This document shows positions 1 through 11,037 of a stretch of 64,000 nucleotides of DNA, piece by piece. Origin of the DNA: Gymnodinialimonas ceratoperidinii (GTDB lineage: Bacteria > Pseudomonadota > Alphaproteobacteria > Rhodobacterales > Rhodobacteraceae); NCBI RefSeq assembly GCF_019297855.1, contig NZ_CP079194.1:3149501-3213500 (forward strand). Direction: 5' to 3'. Position 1 is the stretch's first letter. The number at the start of each line of letters is the position of its first letter. Under the pieces are notes generated by a model, which made no database searches, was not told the DNA's origin, and saw only the letters and a list, made by a program, of their open reading frames with translations. The position numbers were made by a program, and so were the translations under genes.

Positions 1-1
1 T

Positions 2-217
2 GAACCGGAAAATCCAGACCTTATCTCTCGGGTAGAGCGGATCACCGCTGCTCGTGCGGCGGGTGAGCCAACCGTCCCATCTGCCCTGTCCGAGGAACTC
101 GCGACCAACCCGTTCCTTCGGGCCGATCACCCCGCCATCGCGGCCAATCTCAACCTGACAGGCGCGGACCCTGTCGAGGTTTTCACCAAGATCCGCGCAC
201 AAAAAGATGCGTTCTAG
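2..217 (+). CDS. gloB: Hydroxyacylglutathione hydrolase (glyoxalase II), C-terminal part
   Basis: Only the last 71 codons are in the window; the 5' part lies to the left. Glyoxalase II hydrolyses S-D-lactoylglutathione to D-lactate and glutathione in methylglyoxal detoxification. The visible part is the C-terminal helical substrate-binding segment of the family: an R-x-E-R-I stretch followed by P-T-V-P-S, then E-L-A-T-N-P-F-L-R, the usual glutathione-contact region. The metal-binding metallo-beta-lactamase core is outside the window. It ends at TAG 215-217, 203 nt before clpA on the same strand. Identity rests on the C-terminal motif only. Confidence 0.85.
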   Translation, partial: EPENPDLISRVERITAARAAGEPTVPSALSEELATNPFLRADHPAIAANLNLTGADPVEVFTKIRAQKDAF

Positions 218-420
218 ACAGAATGCCTGAAAACTGAGCCAGCCCAAACCTTTAATGAGAATTTTGTGACAATTTTCGAAGGTGCGGTCTGCCAAACACG
301 GGCTGTTGATGCGAATTTGCTTGAAACCTGCCCGAGGAAAGCAAAATTTAACTTTATGAGGCCACGATCGAGTGATGGGGTAACGCCCCCGCCTCGATGC
401 AGACGAAAGGAGCACAGATA

Positions 421-2754
<2,334 letters not shown>

Positions 2755-2778
2755 TCGCGTCGCAATGATATCTATGGA

Positions 2779-2808
2779 AAGGGCCGGAGTTCTTCTCCGG
2801 CCCTTTTT
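2779..2808 (+). terminator. Rho-independent terminator after clpA
   Basis: GGGCCGGAG pairs with CTCCGGCCC around a short pyrimidine loop and is followed by TTTTT. It lies 25 nt after the clpA stop. Confidence 0.9.
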
Positions 2809-2896
2809 CGTGCCACTCCCCGACGCGCCCTGTGACGACCCTTGAAGATCGCGCGCTGAACCGCTTCGATGGAGTTCATCCACCATTGGACCTCTC

Positions 2897-3844
2897 ATGC
2901 GCGCGCTGATCCCCCTCCTCGCTTTGACCCTTCCCGCCTCGGCACAGGACCGATTGGCGCTCGCCTTCCCGGTCGAGTGCACCCTGGGTGAGACCTGCAT
3001 GATCCAGCAACTCATGGATCACGATCCGGGCCCCGGCGTGCAAGACTTCCTCTGCGGCCCGATGAGCTATGACGGACACCAAGGCACCGACATCCGCCTG
3101 CCCGACCACGAGGCCTTAGCGGAGGGCGTTGCCATTCTCGCGGCCGCGGATGGCACGGTGCGCGGCACGCGCAATTCGGTGCCGGACACCGGTTCCGGCG
3201 GATACCCCGAGGGTCAGGAGTGCGGCAATGGCGTGGTGATCGATCACGCCGACGGCTGGCAAACGCAGTACTGTCACTTGGCCCAAGGCTCGGTTTCAGT
3301 CAGCACCGGTGACAGCATCAGCACCGGTGAGCGGATTGGCGAGATGGGCTTCTCCGGCAACACCGTGTTCCCGCATTTGCACCTGACCGTCCGCCATAAC
3401 GGGGTGGTGATCGACCCATTTGCCCCCTTCGCAGGCGACACCTGCGGAGGAACCACCACGCCGCTCTGGTCTCACGACGTGCCCTTGGCGCAGGGTGGCA
3501 TCCTCAGCATCGGCTTCGCCGCGGGTGTACCGGATTACGACGCTGTCCAAGCAGGAACGGCTGACGCACCTGCCCTCTCGCGCCTGTCGGACGCGATTGT
3601 AATCTGGGATTTCTTCCACGGCGCGCGTGCCGGCGACATCGTGATCGCGGAAATCTTGTCGCCCGATGGCTCGACGCTCCACTCGCAAGAAATCACGTTA
3701 GAACGCACGCAGGCGCAGGTCTTCCGTGCGTCAGGACTGCGCCGAACGGCGCCCCTCATGCTCGGTACATACACCGGACGCATCTCTTTGAGGCGCGACG
3801 GCATCTTGCTTGATACGGAAACGACAACGGTCCCGGTCGATTAA
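2897..3844 (+). CDS. Secreted M23-family (LytM-type) metallopeptidase
   Basis: 315 residues. A signal peptide is clear, with probable cleavage after A-S-A at about residue 16, so the protein acts in the periplasm. The zinc-peptidase fold is shown by H61-x-x-x-D65 (HQGTD), H127 (YCHL) and H160-L-H162 with G-N-T before it, the LytM/M23 set of zinc ligands. Such enzymes cut peptidoglycan cross-links, or act as regulators if degenerate; here the ligands look intact. Residues from about 190 on form an extra C-terminal region I do not recognise. Several cysteines (28, 34, 53, 109, 126) suggest disulphides. It stands alone; its last 4 nt overlap the end of the convergent gene at 3841. Confidence 0.85.
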   Translation: MRALIPLLALTLPASAQDRLALAFPVECTLGETCMIQQLMDHDPGPGVQDFLCGPMSYDGHQGTDIRLPDHEALAEGVAILAAADGTVRGTRNSVPDTGSGGYPEGQECGNGVVIDHADGWQTQYCHLAQGSVSVSTGDSISTGERIGEMGFSGNTVFPHLHLTVRHNGVVIDPFAPFAGDTCGGTTTPLWSHDVPLAQGGILSIGFAAGVPDYDAVQAGTADAPALSRLSDAIVIWDFFHGARAGDIVIAEILSPDGSTLHSQEITLERTQAQVFRASGLRRTAPLMLGTYTGRISLRRDGILLDTETTTVPVD

Positions 3845-6240
3845 CGCTCGGTCAGCTTCAATTCGATCCGCCGGTTGGAAGCCTGCCCCGCTGGCGTGTC
3901 GTTCGGCGCGATGGGGCGATGCTCTCCGAACCCGGTCGCCGCAAGGCGCCGAGGCGGGATGCCCAATTCTTCGCTCATGTAAAGCACGACGGCCAATGCG
4001 CGGGCCTGGCTGAGCTCCCAGTTGTTGGCGTAGGTCGCGCCTTCGCGTAGTTGCTGATCGTCGGTGTGACCGTCCACGCGGATGATCCAGTCGATCGCTT
4101 CGGGGATGTCCTCGGCGATCTCCAGCAGCAGAGCGGCCACGTTCTCGATCTGTAACAGGCCTTCCGGGGCGAGATCAGCGGAGCCGACCTCGAACAGGAC
4201 CTCGGAGGAGAAGACGAAACGGTCACCCTCGATCCGGACACCCTCGCGGCCCTCCAGCAATTCGCGCAGGCGGCCGAAAAATTCCGAGCGGTAGCGCTCC
4301 AATTCCTGCGCTTCCGCGGCGAGCCGTGCAACCTCGGCGGCTTCCAGCTCCGCGCGGGCGCGTTCTTCCGCCGCCAATTGCGCCAAGGCGGTATTCAAGC
4401 GGGAGCCGAGCGCCTGGATCTGCACTTGGGCTTCTTCGTCGCGGGTCTCGGACAAGGTCAGCAGGGATTGCAGGGAGCCCAATTGCGCGCGCAATGCCGC
4501 AACCTGTTCGTTGAGCAGAGCGACCTGACGCGCGCTTTGCTCGGACTGCGCCTCGGCGTTTTCAAGTTCGACATTGGCCTGCGCCAGCAGGGCTTCACGC
4601 CGCTCGGCGTCTGACAGGGCCTCGGCCAGCGCGGTCTCCGTCGATTGCCGCGCCGCGAGGGCGGCGGCCAATTGCGTCTCCAACTCCGAGAGGTTGCCCG
4701 CCACCTCAGTCGCCTCCGCCGCTTCCGCTTCTGCAGCCGCGATGCGGGCTTCCAGCTCTGCGACGCGGGCGGCCGCGCTTGCCTCGGCGCTTTCAAGGCG
4801 CGACAGGACCAGCGCCAATTCGCGTTCCAGATCAGTGAGTTCGCCGGATTGCGTCGAGAGCGCGGCTTCCGCCCGTTCCAACTCCAACTGCGCAGCCGAG
4901 AGGGCATCGGCCAAGGAAGCGGCTTCGCCCTGCCCGTCTTGCGCCCGCGCCAGCGCCCCTGCCAGCCGCGTTGCAAGGTCATCGCGCGCGGCGTCGGCGG
5001 CGGCGAGCAAGGTCAGCGTCTCCTCGGCGCGCTGACGTTGCTCTTCCAGCGCAAGGGACATCGCGGTGAGTTCGGCGTCGGCATCTTCCAAGCGACGGCG
5101 CAGGGCTTCGGCGGCGGCGGCCTCGGCCAGACGGCCCGCCTCCTCCTCGGAAAGTGCTTGGGTCGTGGTCTCCAACTCTGCGCGCAAGGCGGCGGCGGCG
5201 GCGGCCTCGGCCAATCGCGCGGCCTCTTCTTCTGACAGGGCGGCTTCGGCCTCACCAAGGCGGGCGCGCAGGGCTTCGGCCGTCGCCAATTCGGCCAGCC
5301 TGGCGGCTTCTTCCTCGGTCAACTCCTGTTCCAGATCAGCCAGTCGCAAGCGCAGGGCTTCGGCGGCGGCGGCTTCCGCGAGTCGCGCCGCCTCTGCCTC
5401 GGTCAGGTCTTCTTCGACCCCCTGAAGCCGGGACAGAAGTTCCTCTGCCCGCTCATCTCCACTGGCCAAAGCGTCGAGCGCGTTGGTGAGCGATCGATCC
5501 TGCTCCAGAAGCGTGCCCGCCAGCTGAGCGTTGCGGGTTTCAGCGCCCGCCAAGGCGGTGAGGGCGCGGGTCAGTTCCGACTGGCGCTCCTCCAGATCCG
5601 CGGTTGTGCTGTCGAGCGCCGCGAGTGCTTCAGCGAGGGAGGTTTCGCGCGCCGCGCCCTCCGTCTCGAGATCGGCGATCAACGCCTCCAGTGCCTCCCG
5701 ACGTGCCGCGGCGAGACGGGCCGCTTCGGCGGCTTCGTCGATCTCCGTTCGCGCCGTGGCCAGCGCGAGGTTCAGCGCCTCGGCCTCGGACATGGCGTCG
5801 GCCAATTCCGCCTCGGTTGCCGCCTGCCCGGCTGCAAGTTCCGAGTTCTGCGCCAGAAGGCCCGCAACCTGCTCTTCAAAAGCGACGATCCGGGCGGATT
5901 GCTCGGCACTTTCCGCGGTCAGGGCGGCAATCAGGCTCTCTTGCGCGGCGGCTTCCGCTTCAGCCCTCGAAAGGGAATTGGAGAGGGTCGCGACACGCGA
6001 TTCCAACTGCCCGGCGCGCGCCTCTTCCAGCCCGAGCGCCTGCGCCAGTTGGTTCACCTGCGCGGTGAGGGAGTTGAGCTCGTCGTCCTGCGTGCTGATC
6101 TCTTCCGACAGCACGTATTGCATCACCATGAAGATGGTCAGCACGAAGATCATCACCATCAGCAGCGCGGTGATCGCGTCGACGAAGCCGGGCCAGATCG
6201 CCCCGGACATCCCTTGCTTACTGCTGCGATGGAAGGCCAT
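3841..6240 (-). CDS. MotB/OmpA-like peptidoglycan-binding protein with very long coiled coil
   Basis: 799 residues. Near the N-terminus is one membrane helix (about 15-45) with an aspartate at its start in F-V-D-A-I-T-A-L, the position of the proton-carrying Asp of MotB/ExbD-type subunits. Residues about 50-660 are an almost unbroken Ala/Glu/Leu/Arg-rich coiled coil, including four 28-residue tandem repeats (279-390). The last ~130 residues are an OmpA/MotB domain with V-D-G-H-T-D-D and a terminal S-N-R-R-I-E-L. The likely job is an inner-membrane stator subunit reaching across the periplasm to peptidoglycan. The ExbB/MotA-like partner ends 3 nt upstream of this start. Not a normal flagellar MotB: the coil is far too long and no flagellar genes are near. 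Confidence 0.8.
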   Translation of the reverse strand: MAFHRSSKQGMSGAIWPGFVDAITALLMVMIFVLTIFMVMQYVLSEEISTQDDELNSLTAQVNQLAQALGLEEARAGQLESRVATLSNSLSRAEAEAAAQESLIAALTAESAEQSARIVAFEEQVAGLLAQNSELAAGQAATEAELADAMSEAEALNLALATARTEIDEAAEAARLAAARREALEALIADLETEGAARETSLAEALAALDSTTADLEERQSELTRALTALAGAETRNAQLAGTLLEQDRSLTNALDALASGDERAEELLSRLQGVEEDLTEAEAARLAEAAAAEALRLRLADLEQELTEEEAARLAELATAEALRARLGEAEAALSEEEAARLAEAAAAAALRAELETTTQALSEEEAGRLAEAAAAEALRRRLEDADAELTAMSLALEEQRQRAEETLTLLAAADAARDDLATRLAGALARAQDGQGEAASLADALSAAQLELERAEAALSTQSGELTDLERELALVLSRLESAEASAAARVAELEARIAAAEAEAAEATEVAGNLSELETQLAAALAARQSTETALAEALSDAERREALLAQANVELENAEAQSEQSARQVALLNEQVAALRAQLGSLQSLLTLSETRDEEAQVQIQALGSRLNTALAQLAAEERARAELEAAEVARLAAEAQELERYRSEFFGRLRELLEGREGVRIEGDRFVFSSEVLFEVGSADLAPEGLLQIENVAALLLEIAEDIPEAIDWIIRVDGHTDDQQLREGATYANNWELSQARALAVVLYMSEELGIPPRRLAATGFGEHRPIAPNDTPAGQASNRRIELKLTER
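5071..5406 (-). repeat. Four tandem 84-bp coding repeats
   Basis: Four consecutive 84-bp units (5406-5323, 5322-5239, 5238-5155, 5154-5071) encode 28-residue units of the form L-T/S-E-x-E-A-x-R-L-A-E followed by an Ala-rich stretch, A-L-R and a variable tail. Each unit is four heptads, so the coiled-coil register is kept. The copies differ at many codons, which suggests old duplication kept by selection. Confidence 0.85.
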
Positions 6241-6243
6241 GGC

Positions 6244-7443
6244 CTATCTGTCCGCGTTCCGGCGCGCGCGCGCCTCGGCCGGGGCGCGGGCTGCCTGGGT
6301 GAGCGCTTGCAAAGCCTCGGTCAGCTGCGCCATGTCGCCGCGAAGTCCCATGACCTCTGCATCGCGGTTGGCGCCGATCTCTTCGGCCATCTTGTAGAGT
6401 TGCACGTCGATGGAGCGCAGGCGATTGCGGCTTTCGTCGTCCAGCCCCTGCTCGGCCGCGATCCCGTCGAGCGCCGCCGCCAGACGGTCCTGCGCCGTGG
6501 CGAGCCGTTCGGTGGCCGAGACCTGCCCGGGCCCGAGCCGCTCCGTGAGCCCTTCGATTGCTTGGGCGAGGGTCAGAACGCGCTGCTCGGTCGCGGCGCG
6601 GCGGGTTTCGGACTGGGCGAAGAGGGATTGCAGCGTATCCATCTGGTCGACCATGTGGTCGAGCACCGTGGCGATGGCGGCCTTGTCGATCGCTCCATCG
6701 CCGTCACCGGAGAAAGAGACGCGGGTGATCGAGGCCAGCCATTCCTCCAATTCGCGGTAGAAGCGGTTCTGGCCGTGACCGGCGTAAAGCTCCAGCAGGC
6801 CAACGACGAGCGATCCGGCAAGACCCAGAAGCGAGGATGCGAAGGCCGTGCCCATGCCGCCCAACTGGTCGTCGAGGCCGTCCATCAGGCGACCGAATAC
6901 GGCGAGCCCTTCCTCCCCCTCGGTCGGCTGCAGGGAACGGATGGTCTCCACCACCGCTGGAACGGTGGTGGCGAGGCCAAAGAAGGTCCCCAGAAGGCCC
7001 AGGAAAATCAGAAGGTTGGCGATGTAGCGGGTGATGTCGCCGCTTTCCTCCATCCGCGCGCCGACACTGTCGAGGATCGACTTCGCCGTCGCTGGCGTGA
7101 CCTGAGAGCGCGATCCGCGCAGCCGCGCGACGCCGGAAATGGCGGCCAGCAGGCGCGGCGGCTGTTCATCGACATCGGCTTGCGAGCCGCCGGCGAGCTG
7201 CTCGATCCACGCGACCGAGGAGAACAGTTGGATCACCTGGAAGAAGGTGGCGCAAACGCCGACCACGAAGACCACCGCAATGGTGCCGTTGAGATAGGGC
7301 GAGGTCAGGAAGACATCCTGAACGCGCGGCCACACCAACACGCCCCCGGCAATCACCAGCGCAAGGATGATCAGCATCAGCAGAATCTGCTGTGTCGGAC
7401 GTGTAAATCGGGCGGCTCCTGCGCCCTCTCTGCTGCTCGCCAT
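6244..7443 (-). CDS. ExbB/TolQ/MotA-like proton-channel protein
   Basis: 399 residues. Membrane helices fall at about 19-37, 53-72, 138-160 and 185-205. The last two carry the Gly-rich family signatures G-L-L-G-T-F-F-G-L and G-M-G-T-A-F-A-S-S-L-L-G, typical of MotA/TolQ/ExbB channel subunits. A long, mainly helical cytoplasmic tail follows (about 220-399). With the OmpA-domain gene 3 nt downstream it should form an ion-driven stator-like complex. I chose ATG at 7443 over an upstream GTG at 7491, because a good promoter -10 box lies at 7483-7488 inside that longer reading. Substrate and role are unknown; pairing of motor type and peptidoglycan-binding type is seen, function is inferred. Confidence 0.8.
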   Translation of the reverse strand: MASSREGAGAARFTRPTQQILLMLIILALVIAGGVLVWPRVQDVFLTSPYLNGTIAVVFVVGVCATFFQVIQLFSSVAWIEQLAGGSQADVDEQPPRLLAAISGVARLRGSRSQVTPATAKSILDSVGARMEESGDITRYIANLLIFLGLLGTFFGLATTVPAVVETIRSLQPTEGEEGLAVFGRLMDGLDDQLGGMGTAFASSLLGLAGSLVVGLLELYAGHGQNRFYRELEEWLASITRVSFSGDGDGAIDKAAIATVLDHMVDQMDTLQSLFAQSETRRAATEQRVLTLAQAIEGLTERLGPGQVSATERLATAQDRLAAALDGIAAEQGLDDESRNRLRSIDVQLYKMAEEIGANRDAEVMGLRGDMAQLTEALQALTQAARAPAEARARRNADR

Positions 7444-7482
7444 GGGGTTTGTCTCAACCGCTCTTTTGACTTGTCTAGAGGG

Positions 7483-7512
7483 CTTATACACGGTTGCGCC
7501 CGATCACGCCAA
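7483..7512 (-). promoter_or_regulatory. Sigma-70-type promoter for the ExbB-like/OmpA-like pair
   Basis: On the minus strand TTGGCG, an 18-nt spacer and TATAAG lie in the gap between the chaC-like gene and the ExbB-like gene. Predicted transcription starts near 7475, 30 nt before the ATG at 7443. Confidence 0.5.
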
Positions 7513-7520
7513 CAAAAGCC

Positions 7521-8063
7521 TCAGGCGGGTGTCTTCATCGCCCGGACCATGTCTACCAAGGCCTCCAGATCGGCGTCACCGATGCCCAGTTCGCTCAGAT
7601 GCGAGGCGGTATTGTAGAGATATTCGTCGTTCGGCCCCCGCCCGCCCACAGCGCCCGCGATGATCCGCGCCTGCTCGTCCAGCGGAAGCTGGCAATATTG
7701 CACGTGGCCGGGGTTGATGACGTAGGTCAGCACGTCGTCTTGGGTGTCGCCCTCGCGGAAGCTCACCTGAAGGCGCCGCTCGACATAGGCGGAGGAGATC
7801 AGTTCCCGCTCGCGCAGGTAGGCCAGCGTGGAGTCCTCCGTCCCCGGCGCCACCCGCAGCGCCAGCCCGTCGCAATATCCACCGTCGACCGCGTCCAGCG
7901 CCAGCACGAGGCCGGGCTTCTTCTCGGTCCCCCGGTGGTGGATCGACGACATGCAGAACGAGCGGTGCCACCCATGCAGCCGCGCGATGCGCGTTTCAGC
8001 CACGGTGAAGCCCGGATTCCACAAAAGTGATCCGTAGCCGAATACCCAGAGAGAAGAGGTCAT
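7521..8063 (-). CDS. ChaC-like gamma-glutamylcyclotransferase
   Basis: 180 residues, full length for the ChaC family, which cleaves glutathione to 5-oxoproline and Cys-Gly in the cytosol. The N-terminus has the nucleotide-like binding loop F-G-Y-G-S-L-L-W (8-15), and a Glu-rich stretch R-E-R-E-L (84-88) contains the likely catalytic acid. The C-terminal half has the conserved Y-V-I-N-P and the Y-L-Y-N-T near-end motif. It is followed on the same strand by the ExbB-like gene, which appears to have its own promoter, so the two need not be linked. Confidence 0.85.
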   Translation of the reverse strand: MTSSLWVFGYGSLLWNPGFTVAETRIARLHGWHRSFCMSSIHHRGTEKKPGLVLALDAVDGGYCDGLALRVAPGTEDSTLAYLRERELISSAYVERRLQVSFREGDTQDDVLTYVINPGHVQYCQLPLDEQARIIAGAVGGRGPNDEYLYNTASHLSELGIGDADLEALVDMVRAMKTPA

Positions 8064-8122
8064 GCGATGGTCCTTGTCGTGCCCTGCCCCTATAGGCGAT
8101 AGAGTTCCGAAAGGGGAGAGCG

Positions 8123-9139
8123 ATGAAGCGGTTTTTGATCGGGATTTTGGTGGTAGCTGCCCTGGGCGTAGTCGCGTGGGGTGCCGGCGCGATGCTGACG
8201 GAAACCGCTGCGTCCCGCTGGATGGAGGAACGCCGCTCAGCCGGATGGGTGGCCAATGCGTCCGACATCTCGGTCAGCGGGTTTCCCATGCAATTCACGA
8301 CGGAATTCCAAGGTGTCGAGCTTGCCGATCCGGAGACCGGCCTCGCGTGGACCGTGGAGTCGCTGCAGTTCGAACAAGACGTCTTCCGCCTCGACCGGAT
8401 CGCCGCACGCTGGCCCGCGGCGCAGACCATCGCCTCGCCGCTCGAGCGGTTGACCCTGTCCAGCATCGGGGCCGAGACCCATGCGATGGAGGCAATGCTC
8501 GACGTTCAACCGACCAACCGCTTCGCGCTGGATGCGCTGGACGCGGACACCGGGCCGCTTCGGGTCTCTTCCAGCGAAGGGTGGGAGATGCAGTGGGATC
8601 AGGGCAATCTCTCGGTCGCCCGCGTCGCCGACACCGAGGCGACCTATGATATCGCCACGTTGACGACAGGCATGGTCCCGCCCGAGGCGTGGCGCCGTCG
8701 TCTTGACCCGGCCAACGTGCTGCCCGAAGCGATGGAGCAGGCAGAGGTCCGTGCCACGGCGACCTTCGACGCCCCGTGGGACATGGACGCGATCGAACGC
8801 GCGCGCCCGCAGGTCACGTCGATCGATATCGAGAACCTGAACATGCAGTGGGGCGACATGCTGTTCCGCGCGACGGGCACATTGGACGTGACCCCCGGCG
8901 GCGTGCCGGAGGGAGAGCTTTCGGTCCGCGCCGAGAACTGGCGTGCGATGGTGGAACTGGCCAGCAACGCCGGCGTTATGCCCGAGCGTTTGCGCACCAC
9001 TGCCGAGGCAATGCTTCAGGTTCTGGCTGGCATGACAGGCAGCGCGGAGAACATCGATGCGACGCTGTCATTCTCCAACGGCCGCATGTTCATCGGCCCC
9101 TTGCCCATCGGCCCGGCACCGAGCCTGCGCATCCGCTAG
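8123..9139 (+). CDS. DUF2125 domain protein
   Basis: 338 residues with an N-terminal membrane anchor or uncleaved signal (4-22) and a long beta-rich exported domain. The start M-K-R-F-L-I-G, the S-G-F-P motif near residue 54 and the overall pattern match the DUF2125 family common in Alphaproteobacteria, whose function is not known. AGGGGAGAG 4 nt before the ATG is a strong ribosome site. The gene is divergent from chaC, with a 59-nt gap, and convergent with the extensin-like gene. Confidence 0.8.
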   Translation: MKRFLIGILVVAALGVVAWGAGAMLTETAASRWMEERRSAGWVANASDISVSGFPMQFTTEFQGVELADPETGLAWTVESLQFEQDVFRLDRIAARWPAAQTIASPLERLTLSSIGAETHAMEAMLDVQPTNRFALDALDADTGPLRVSSSEGWEMQWDQGNLSVARVADTEATYDIATLTTGMVPPEAWRRRLDPANVLPEAMEQAEVRATATFDAPWDMDAIERARPQVTSIDIENLNMQWGDMLFRATGTLDVTPGGVPEGELSVRAENWRAMVELASNAGVMPERLRTTAEAMLQVLAGMTGSAENIDATLSFSNGRMFIGPLPIGPAPSLRIR

Positions 9140-9148
9140 CCTGCGGCT

Positions 9149-10108
9149 CTAACGGCAGTAGGAACCGGACCGATACGAGGCCACGTCGAAATGGAAGTGG
9201 TCCTGGTGGAAGCGGTCTGACTCAGGCCCCAGAACGGTGCCGAACGTCCCGCAAGCCGCCGCGTGCAGCTCGCGCATGACAGCGGAATTTCCCCCGCGCC
9301 AATCGCCCAACACGCTGAGTTCGTTGCCATTCTGCAGGCCGATGCCGCCGATATCGATGGCGCTGCCGGTAGCGTGTTCGGACAGACGCGCGCCAGCGCG
9401 CGAGTTGCGGGTCCGGCACGCATAGGATGCCATCACCCGCATGTTCGCGATCCCTCCCCCGGTGCCGCCGATGATCTCGTCGGCATCGAGCACCCACTGG
9501 CTGAGCGATTGCGCGGTCGTGCAGTTGATCGTGGCAGGCGTCGTCAGCTGCACTCCATGAACCACACGCAAGCGGACGGCGTTGGGGATGCCACAGCCGC
9601 TGATCCGGCCGGTCACAGCCTCGATCTCTTCGCCCTGCAATCCGACGACGCCGCAGAGCGTTCCGGTGTTGCGGCCCGGCTGCGCCACGCGGCCGGGCGT
9701 GTTGCGCGTCGCGGCCGAGCGGACCCGTCCCTCCAGCCCGTCAGGCCGTATTTGCGGCCGCAGGGATTGCGTTATGGCGAGGGTCGAGCCTCCGCTGCCG
9801 ACACCTGCCAGGGCTGTCGTCTCTCCGCGGGGGCGGAAAAGGTCGGCCAAGCCACGGGGTGCATTGGGCGCGGGCGCCTCGGCTCCGGGCACTGCGCCGA
9901 TGGTGTCGCTAACGGTTGCACCGATCGCGCCCGGGCCGCTGCTTGACGGGACGGGCGTGCCGCTGCCGGGCCGGGCGGCGGGACGCAGGGACCCGGCCGG
10001 GGCGAGCGGTGTCGCCTCGATCACGCGCACCTCGGCTGATTGCGCCAGGGTGCCTGCTGGAAAGCTGGCGCCGACGGCCAAGGCGATGACGGCGGCGCGG
10101 ACATTCAT
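9149..10108 (-). CDS. Secreted extensin-like C-terminal domain protein
   Basis: 319 residues with a signal peptide (about 1-22), a low-complexity Pro/Gly/Ala-rich linker to about residue 145 and a C-terminal domain of the bacterial extensin-like family. Visible family marks are several cysteines (C-G-V, S-G-C-G-I-P, Y-A-C-R-T), S-E-H-A-T-G-S-A-I-D and a terminal F-H-Q-D-H-F-H-F-D. The last two resemble zinc-binding D-Ala-D-Ala peptidase motifs, so a periplasmic cell-wall role is plausible but unproven. Its start overlaps the tyrC stop by 4 nt, so it is translated in the hisC-tyrC operon. Confidence 0.82.
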   Translation of the reverse strand: MNVRAAVIALAVGASFPAGTLAQSAEVRVIEATPLAPAGSLRPAARPGSGTPVPSSSGPGAIGATVSDTIGAVPGAEAPAPNAPRGLADLFRPRGETTALAGVGSGGSTLAITQSLRPQIRPDGLEGRVRSAATRNTPGRVAQPGRNTGTLCGVVGLQGEEIEAVTGRISGCGIPNAVRLRVVHGVQLTTPATINCTTAQSLSQWVLDADEIIGGTGGGIANMRVMASYACRTRNSRAGARLSEHATGSAIDIGGIGLQNGNELSVLGDWRGGNSAVMRELHAAACGTFGTVLGPESDRFHQDHFHFDVASYRSGSYCR

Positions 10109-11037
10109 GACGGGCCGTCCTTCTTTGCGGGTTCACGTCCGAAGTTCGGCGCGTCGGTGTCTTGGCCCGCCTCGATGATGCCGCGGCGGATCGCGCGGGT
10201 GCGGGTGAAATAATCGTGCAGATGATCGCCGTCGCCGGTACGGATCGCGCGCTGGAGCGCGAACAATTCCTCGGTAAAGCGACCCAGAATTTCCAACGTC
10301 GCTTCCTTGTTGGATAGGAAGACATCGCGCCACATCGTTGGATCCGAGGCGGCAATCCGGGTGAAGTCGCGGAAACCGGCGGCGGAATACTTGATCACTT
10401 CGCTGTCGGTCACCCGGCGCAGATCGTCGGCGACACCCACCATCGTATAGGCGATGAGGTGCGGCGTGTGGGAGGTAACGGCGAGGACGAGATCGTGGTG
10501 CTCGGCGTCCATCTCTTCGACCAGAGCGCCGCACCCTTCCCAAAGCGCACGCAACTTCGCGGTGGCACCGGGGTCGGTGCCCTCCACCGGGGTCAGCAGC
10601 GTGTAGCGGTTGTCGAAGAGCTCCGCGAAGCCCGACCGGGGGCCGGAATGCTCGGTGCCTGCCAGCGGATGGCCGGGCACGAAATGCACCGCATCTGGAA
10701 GATGCGGGCCGACCGCCTCGATGATCTCACGCTTGACGGAGCCCACGTCCGTGACGGTCGCGCCCGGCGCCAGATGCGGCGCGACCTCGGCGGCAACGGC
10801 AGCCATGGCCCCCACGGGAACGGCCAGAACCACGAGGTCGGCGCCCGCCACGGCCTCGGCCGCTGTTTCGGTGATCCGGTCGCAGAGGTTGATCTCGGCC
10901 GCCACGGCGCGGGTCTCGGCCGAGCGGGCGGTGCCTACGATCTCACCGGCGAGGCCCGCGCGGCGCATCGCATGGGCCATCGAGCCCGCGATGAGGCCGA
11001 GGCCGATCAGGGCGACGCGGTCGTAGATCACGCTCAT
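10105..11037 (-). CDS. tyrC: Prephenate/arogenate dehydrogenase
   Basis: 310 residues. Oxidative decarboxylation of prephenate or arogenate in tyrosine synthesis. The N-terminal Rossmann fold shows I-G-L-G-L-I-A-G-S (11-19). The family [12 protein letters not shown] active-site stretch lies near residue 119, and V-T-S-H-T-P-H-L-I is near 193. No chorismate mutase or ACT domain is fused. It overlaps hisC upstream and the extensin-like gene downstream by 4 nt each. Pairing with a HisC-type aminotransferase suggests that enzyme may also serve aromatic amino acid transamination. Cyclohexadienyl specificity cannot be read from sequence. Confidence 0.9.
   Translation of the reverse strand: MSVIYDRVALIGLGLIAGSMAHAMRRAGLAGEIVGTARSAETRAVAAEINLCDRITETAAEAVAGADLVVLAVPVGAMAAVAAEVAPHLAPGATVTDVGSVKREIIEAVGPHLPDAVHFVPGHPLAGTEHSGPRSGFAELFDNRYTLLTPVEGTDPGATAKLRALWEGCGALVEEMDAEHHDLVLAVTSHTPHLIAYTMVGVADDLRRVTDSEVIKYSAAGFRDFTRIAASDPTMWRDVFLSNKEATLEILGRFTEELFALQRAIRTGDGDHLHDYFTRTRAIRRGIIEAGQDTDAPNFGREPAKKDGPS

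Noticed and set aside
320..361. Heat-shock promoter for clpA (CTTGAAA at 320-326)
   Set aside because: No CYTATNTNNG-like -10 lies 17-18 nt downstream of the CTTG; only AT-rich sequence is there.
5071..5406. CRISPR or minisatellite array
   Set aside because: The repeats are in frame, diverged at many positions and have no spacers; they encode coiled-coil heptads.
3841..7443. Zorya-type defence (zorA/zorB)
   Set aside because: The MotA-like plus OmpA-like pair recalls ZorAB, but no zorC, zorD or zorE lies next to it, and the long coil is in the B rather than the A subunit.
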